From Buddleja alternifolia (Eukaryota; Streptophyta; Magnoliopsida; Lamiales; Scrophulariaceae), in the NCBI GenBank assembly GCA_019426215.1, contig CM033400.1, positions 25,466,568-25,530,567 on the forward strand: DNA of 64,000 bases. The letters are read 5' to 3'. Both the position numbers and the translations under genes were made by a program. Position 1 is the stretch's first letter, and every line of letters begins with the position of its first letter. This document shows, piece by piece, positions 58,028 through 64,000 of this stretch. The notes under the pieces were generated by a model. It was not told the DNA's origin. It worked only from the letters and a program-made list of their open reading frames with translations, and did not search any database.

Positions 58028-59979
58028 TGATAAGAGGTGTTTTTACGTGTTTTTAAGACCGTAATTCTTATGATTTGGATTCACTTATTGCTTAAATCAT
58101 GTCACATTTGCATTTAATAGGTGTGTTAAGTGAATACAGGTAATAAATGAGAATACATGAAGAAAAGGGAAGAAAAACGATGTACAAAACAAGTTCAAGC
58201 ATGTTTTTCAACACCTAGGCGGTTTATGCATCTCCTACCACATTCGAGCGATAATTCCGTACATTTTGAGACCGACTTAGACAAAGTTTCCTTCTACAAA
58301 GTTTTAGATGTATGTCTTAGCTTCAAATGGGAACTTGAAACATCCAAATCGGAGGTCTATAGAGATAATTGTGAAGGAAATACGATTGCTGCGCCGAACA
58401 GAGAAGTACATGTGCGAAGATACGCCCCAACGCCCTCCTAGTCATGCCTAGGCATGGATAGTCCGAATGTTACTCCTTTTTCAGCCTAAATTCCAGCCTT
58501 ATATGATGGGTAAGAATCACTTTTGGCCATAATTCAGCACATGTGTTGAGGGGTTGTCATAAGTGTGTTTCTTGGTAGATTTACTTTATGGGCGCCAAAT
58601 CAGAAACAATCTCCATGTTGAAACGTAATTTAGGTATACTTAGAGACCGAATTGGACAAAATGTCCTTCTGTAAAGTTGTAGATCTATGTGTTAGCTTCA
58701 CATCGGAACTTGAATCATCCAATTTGGAGATCTGTGAAGAAGTTTATGAGGAAACTACTAAGACTGCGCTGGAAAGCAAGAAAATGGCAGCATGCATGTG
58801 TTTTGTTGAAGTTTTCACATGGTTATGCTTGGTGGAATTCTTAATGGCCGAAATTTCAGCATTTTTTAGCTGGTTGGAATCTTAAAAGCCAAACTTTAAG
58901 CATCACCTTAGGTGGAATTCTCATTGGGGAACTTTAATGGGAATTTTTAATGCATACTTTAGTGGAATTTTGGCTATAAAAGGAGGGGGAACCCATACTC
59001 TTCATCATTCACTATCAATTTCAGATTCTTGGAGAAGAGGGGGAGGAAGTGACCAATCCATAGAGAAGAAAGGAGGGGAGAGAGAAGGATTCTTGATTCA
59101 TCATCATCATTGGAGAAGGAAGATTCAATTGAAGTTCTTCCATCATTATTCACTTTTGAGGGAGTTTTTATAGCTTTTCATTTCAATTATGTCTATGAAC
59201 ATGTGTATTAATTCATTTATGTTTTTCATATTATCCATTATGAACTAAATTCATAAGACTAGGGTCATGTAAGGCCAAATTGTGATATATGCTTATAATA
59301 GATGATTGTTGAGGTTGTTCTTATATTGTTATGTGATGTGAATTTGTGTTTTTGCCTATCTTGCATATACTTGATCACTATATGTTAGAATCTTATGCCT
59401 AGGTTAATATTTCGGGAGAAAATTGACTTAGGGTGCAAGAAATTCACATCATGACCCGTAACTAATGAGGAATTGCCCTAGACATAGGTAAAGATTCCCG
59501 GGTGAAGTTGTTCGATACAAATCGAGTGAACTCTAGTACGTTAATGCATGTTTAGTGGTTAGATTTCCGGATAGGAATATTTGGGAAATCACGATCTAAG
59601 CATAGGAGTTTATACGCGAGACATCGGTTATTCTCCACCCTCGGAGTTCTCACCATAACAATATAAGCGTAATCCTTCAACGAGAATCTTTATAAGTATA
59701 ATTGATCAATTTGAACCTAGCATGTGCCTTAGTCTCCCTTTCTATTTTGTTTTAAATTAGTCTCCCTTTCTATTTTGTTTTAAATCATTTGTTCAACCTT
59801 GTTCTTATCTTACGCATTTCACACTCATTTTACCTTTATTGTTTTGATCTTTGTTGTTATAAAATCTTAAACTAGAATTCAAGTCCTTGTGGTTCGACAA
59901 TCCGGACTTCTCGTCTACTTTTATTACTACACACGACTAGTGCACTTGCTATTATAGCACGTTAGCTTTTAGCGTGTCA
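58028..59979 (+). repeat. 3' LTR of element H
   Basis: Same length as the 5' LTR with about eight substitutions, for example T/G at 52,272 versus 58,307. TATA box at 58,975-58,983; the 28-bp doubling is at 59,729-59,784. Ends GTGTCA then ACTAT. Confidence 0.95.
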
Positions 59980-59984
59980 ACTAT

Positions 59985-62922
59985 CAATGGCCCTGATGTG
60001 CATTGGACCAATGATATCTAGCACATGATTTGGAAAGACTTTGGACGGCGCTTGACAGATAGAAAAGATTGAATCTGGGCAGTAATGTCTGGAAAATCCA
60101 ATCAAGCAGTCTGAGGGAAGAGACGTAAGACGCTGATTCTCAGGTACACAATCAGCATAGTACTCTTCTAAGTATGGATATATCGCTTGAGCCAGCTCTT
60201 GATTCCTTTCAAGCAGGGAGAGGACAAACTCAAAATGACCGAGTACCTCGCTGCGGATAGAAGGGAGCAGTGGATCTCCTATAAATGAATTGATTACTAA
60301 GCCGTTCCAAAATCTGAGATTGGCAGTGAAGATTTTATCGAATAGAGAAACGAGAGTCAAAATCTTCACCATCAGATTGAAATTCTCCTCGCAGTGGCTC
60401 AGAGCAAAATTTAAGCACGATACAGAAGAGGTACCACTGGAAGATGCTTGAGCGTTGAACAGAAGAGGAGAAGTGGATAATCTGTGAAGCTCTTGACGCA
60501 GACATTGCTCAATTTGATGTCTAACGATTGGGAGCTTTAGAACAGGTCCAACTCTCTGTTGACGCTTCTTGAGGCAATACTTGGCGAACTGACGCTTCTT
60601 GTCATGCATGCCTATGCCAAAAAGATGGGGAGCTTGGACTAACTCTGAGAAAGTATATTTGTTACCCATATACGCTTCAACCCAGTTAACTTCATTCATG
60701 CAGTAGTCTGTTCCCGCATTGACCATAGCACAAATGCCTTCATGATGAATATCTCTGATAGATTCAAAGCGATATCTATCAGGCTGATAGTTGGCATTCC
60801 AGACACTGTCAAAAAATGCATCGGCTTCAGTCTGAATTAAATCTGTCAAAGATTCGAGACGCTCACCGGCATGAACTGCTTTATTCTTCCACAGGCAAAG
60901 TGGATTGACTGAAGATAGATTTTCAACACTATGAGCAGTCTGAGGAAAGTGTGTGTAGCCTTCTCTCTTCAAGACTGACTCTGATGGATTGAGAAAGCTC
61001 GGACGAAGAGGCTCATACACACGAATGTTGTAATCCCTTAAAGCGAAACCGGTTGGTTTGCTGTGGCCATAATCTAGATAGTAGGCCAGATCCACGTCAC
61101 ATCTAGGAGTTCTTCCTCCTTGTTTGTCTTGTTGGAGAATAACGGAAGATGGTATTTGGCCAAGGGTCTTTCCAAGTTGAGTGGCCAGATAATGCTTCCT
61201 CTCAATTTCTGTTAAAGCAGCGTTAAATACTGTATCCTTGATTTGACGGTCAGTATTAATCAGCAGAGCAATGTCATTCTCAGCAGCAATGTATCGTTCT
61301 TCATTGTATCCTGCAGGAATGAAATCTTCTTCGAGCGCTGGGGGCATATAGTTGATTGAATGATCAATCGTCCTCAGCGTGTCGAGTTTGAAGAAGTGTC
61401 TAGGCGCTGGAACGTCTTCAGCAACAATCTGACCTTCTAAGCGTGCCTCGGTTATAGCCTGAACAGGGATGGAAGTCTGAACCTCTGTAGTAGCCGGTTC
61501 CTCAGCTGCAATTGCAGCAACTTCTGCGGCAACATCTTTAGCAATAGTGACAACTTCTGTCATATCAACATCCAGGAGGACATCTGTTGACTCTTTAGCA
61601 GCGGCTGGAACTATAGTTGTAATACAAGAACTATCCTCTATAAGAGCAGGATCTTCTACAGATGTAGGGATAGAAATGCTGTGGGAAGAAATAAACTTAC
61701 CCTGAGAACTTGTCTCAACAGCAATACTTTGAGAGCTTGGCTCAACAGCAACTTGAGCGCTTGGCTCATCAGCAACTTGAGCGCTTGGCTCATCAATCTC
61801 AGGCTCTTCAGGAACAGGAGCAACTCGACTCTTGCTAGTCCTGGAACGCTTGAAGATTTTCTTCACGTTGACTCCTTCAACGAGCTTAAGCGTTGGAGCG
61901 GGAGGATCAGCAGCTGGTTCTTCAAAGTCTATTTGTTTGATGATCCCTTTCGGCTTCCTCCTCTTGAGAGGTAACTTGTCCTTGGCATCCTCATGGGTTT
62001 CCTCATCAACCTTTTGAGAGGAGGGGACAAATTGAACCTTGGGCTTTCTGGGAGCCCTCTTCTTTGTTGCATCCGGACGCTTCACGGCTTCTTCTGGCAC
62101 TGGACGCTCCGCTTCTTTATCGGATGCTTGACGTACTTCTAGACGCTCAGACAGTGGTTTAGCAGCACCACCAATTTTGGGAGGATTGAAGAGATTATTC
62201 AGAATCCTTTTTCCCAGCAACTTGGACTTATTCAACGGAAGTCCAAGTGAGTATATGCACTTTGATTTGTACAATAGGTCGCTTAGAACGAGTCCATAAG
62301 GTTTATTCCAGGCGCTTAGACTGTCCCGAAACCTTCCAAAGATGTACTCACTCCAGTTGATTTTGATGTTGAGGAGTATAGCAGTCATCATCTGAAATTG
62401 TACGGGGTTCACCTTATCAAAGGTTCCCACTCGGCATTCTATGATCTTGCTGCAAAAATCAGCCAACAGCCGGTATTTAGATACCAGGTCTTTCTTTTCA
62501 AAGTACTGAGTGTAGGGTACATAATCGTACGCACTCATAGTTGTCCATGCTTCTTTGATTTGTTTTAGAGTAACACAATCCAATGCCTCACCCTCATTTG
62601 GAAGATTGAAGTTCTCGGCAATGGAGGCGGCAGACAAGATAAATTCCTTGGGAGGCTCCTTCTTGGATAGAGGAATTAGACAAGAGATAGACTTCTTATC
62701 CTCTGAAAGTTTAGCAGTCTTCCAAAAGGTATCGACTTCAGTAGGAAACATATATGAGTATTGGGTCAAGAACGGTTTGAGCCCAGCTTTAACGATCTTG
62801 TCCATCATGTCTATTAGGTTGATCTGAGGTTGTTCATAGAGAAATTTCCAGTCGACAACAAGACCATCAGTCACCTTGATGGTAAGTTCAGCAGAAGTAG
62901 ACGAAGATTTCTTTGGTGCCAT
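59985..62922 (-). CDS. Third ORF of element G, 5' part (979 codons to the H site)
   Basis: ATG at 62,922 (MAPKKSSSTSAE) opens a frame with no stop up to the H insertion; past H it reaches TAA at 51,862, and the summed length is exactly 1,023 codons. Parts: a conserved N-terminal domain (about 15-275: GLVVDWKFLYEQ, FILSAASIAENFNLPNEGEA, ADFCSKIIECRVGTFD, KPYGLVLSDLL); a Lys/Pro/Glu-rich, likely disordered middle (about 280-590) with an imperfect PSAQVA repeat; and a second conserved domain (about 600-979) with NPLCLWKNK, TFSELVQAPHLFGIG and LLERNQELAQ. No signal peptide, membrane helix or catalytic motif is visible. It lies after pol where SIRE elements carry an env-like ORF, but it does not look like Env. 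Role unknown. Confidence 0.75.
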
Positions 62923-63771
62923 TTTTAGTGAAAGAGATGAACTGAGATTTTCGTTTGCTTTGAGAGAGAGAGAGAGAGAATAAATTTAGTAGATATGTTT
63001 GAGTAGGAGTAAATGGTTTTTCAACAGAAATTATGTTTTAAATGACACAGTAAAGAATTTTTCAAACTTGTGTTCTCTAGTATCTGTAGGATTTAGACAC
63101 GTGTAATGATTTTTGAATCTCAGCCATAAATTCATTACTGCGGACGCGAGTTTTGTGTAATAGAGAGAAGTTACATTTGGTAATTCTCATATATAAAGAT
63201 TTGACATCCGAGTTAAAAAATTTAAAATGTTTGGCATTTTAAGAGTAGAACGCACGCGCCTGTTTGTACACAAACACGTACTATCTCTGAACCGTCATTT
63301 TGAAAAAGAAACTTTTGATTACCCGCCAGTTTGATGTGATAGAAGCGTGCGAGTAGAGTACAAAATAAACTTTTGAGTCTACCCACTACTTCGAAAGAAG
63401 TTTGTAAACTTTATGCATGGCTTGTAAAGAAAATATTTTTATATTAAGAGTTTATTGGAATAGTTTCAACGCTTAACTTGATACCATTGGTTGGTATTCA
63501 TTATAACTGTTGTAATATAGACGCTTAAAATCAAAGTCCTTTTTATGTTTGAGCGTCCAATATTTTATGCAAAAATAATACTGAGCGTTGATGATCATGC
63601 ATCTAAAATTTTTGATCATTGACGCTTATAGTTATGTTCAAGTACAATTTTAAGCTTCCCCTAAAGTTGATAACTTGTACCATTTGTTTTGTTTTTCAAA
63701 GAAAGCTTTTAGACATAAATCAAGTGGATTCCCCCTAAATTATATGTCTAATAAAGTATGATGCTTGATGA
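62923..63771 (-). promoter_or_regulatory. Post-pol spacer and candidate internal promoter of element G
   Basis: Minus-strand counterpart of the D spacer: purine motifs reversed at 63,654-63,668 and 63,727-63,741, a TTTATATAT box (63,189-63,197 reversed) about 267 bp before the ATG, and a CTCTCTCTCTC leader (62,960-62,980 reversed). No other gene in it. Confidence 0.5.
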
Positions 63772-64000
63772 TTAAGCGTTTAAATCAATCATACCTAGTT
63801 CACTTCTCAAAGTAAGAAAACGTTGTTCATTGAGTGCTTTGGTGAAGATATCTGCCAATTGTTTGTCAGTTCCAATGAAGTGCATGGAGATATCTTTCTT
63901 TTGAACGTGGTCACGAAGAAAATGGTATCTAATGTCAATGTGTTTGGTTCTGGAATGAAGAACAGGGTTTTGAGTCATGGCTAGAGCGCTTTGGTTATCA
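63772..64000 (-). CDS. RNase H end of pol, element G (partial)
   Basis: Stop at 63,772-63,774; the frame is open to the window edge. Text DNQSALAMTQNPVLHSRTKH, then DIFTKALNEQRF, is the C-terminal part of copia RNase H and matches A and D almost residue for residue. The rest of pol lies beyond the window, so intactness is unknown. Confidence 0.9.
   Translation of the reverse strand, partial: DNQSALAMTQNPVLHSRTKHIDIRYHFLRDHVQKKDISMHFIGTDKQLADIFTKALNEQRFLTLRSELGMIDLNA

Larger units (their letters stand above)
51993..59979 (+). mobile_element. Element H: young non-autonomous Athila/Tat-like gypsy element
   Basis: Two LTRs of exactly 1,952 bp (51,993-53,944; 58,028-59,979), an exact target duplication ACTAT (51,988-51,992; 59,980-59,984), an Asp-tRNA-type primer site, a gag-protease ORF and a polypurine tract. 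There is no RT, RNase H or integrase, and the 7,987-bp unit has a 1.7-kb non-coding part in their place. By eye I count eight substitutions and no indel between LTRs (about 0.4%), so the insertion is recent. It needs enzymes from a relative. Gag text and primer site are typical of the Athila/Tat clade. Confidence 0.93.
48716..64000 (-). mobile_element. Element G: SIRE-like retrotransposon, 3' half, split by H
   Basis: Reading leftward from the window end: RNase H end, spacer, third ORF (split by H), polypurine tract, 3' LTR. It inserted in the third ORF of D: the 5 bp before its LTR are CTTAG (48,711-48,715). The rest of G and its 5' LTR lie beyond the window. Its third ORF is the longest open copy here. 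Confidence 0.88.

Noticed and set aside
52122..59173. Three pairs of nearly identical small ORFs (52,122/58,157; 52,617/58,652; 52,902/58,937)
   Set aside because: They recur only because they lie in the two LTRs of H. No similarity or start context supports coding.
1..64000. CRISPR arrays, bacterial operons, rRNA, or host protein genes
   Set aside because: No regularly spaced repeats with unique spacers, no ribosome binding sites or RNA genes, and every long ORF fits an LTR retrotransposon.

Overview
The window reads as repeat-packed nuclear DNA of a flowering plant, probably a eudicot: AT-rich, with no recognisable host gene and almost every kilobase assignable to LTR retrotransposons inserted into one another. 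The species cannot be named from the sequence.

Layout. (A) 1-11,428, plus strand: 3' part of a Ty1/copia element of SIRE type (pol, long extra third ORF, 3' LTR); its third ORF is split by a gypsy-type solo LTR (5,645-7,441, TSD TCCAA). (B) 11,429-19,262, minus strand: an old copia element with two ~2.1-kb LTRs and a gag remnant, cut by A on its left and by a SIRE-type solo LTR (14,260-15,833, TSD ACAAC) inside. (J) 19,263-21,290: LTR-like debris. (F) 21,291-27,891, plus: SIRE-like LTR, gag and decayed pol. (E) 27,892-30,150, minus: SIRE-like fragment with pol deleted but gag nearly open. (X) 30,151-30,695, plus: 3' end of a SIRE-like element, possibly of F. (D) 30,696-48,715, plus: SIRE-like element with LTR, PBS, gag, pol, spacer and third ORF; that ORF is split by (C) 38,924-47,070, minus, a copia element of another lineage. 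(G) 48,716-64,000, minus: SIRE-like element inserted in the third ORF of D; its own third ORF is split by (H) 51,993-59,979, plus, a young non-autonomous Ty3/gypsy (Athila/Tat-like) element with two 1,952-bp LTRs and TSD ACTAT.

How the parts relate. The SIRE-like copies share one plan: LTR, Met-tRNA primer site, gag with coiled coil and zinc knuckle, a Tyr/Asp-rich linker, protease-integrase-RT-RNase H, a ~0.8-0.9-kb spacer with two purine-rich motifs and a TATA-like box, then a third ORF of more than 1,000 codons, a polypurine tract and the LTR. The third ORF is seen in A, D, E and G. It is neither pol-like nor visibly Env-like and is the most interesting item here. None of the pol genes is intact. 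The youngest event by LTR identity is H; G is younger than D, H younger than G, C younger than D, and A younger than B.
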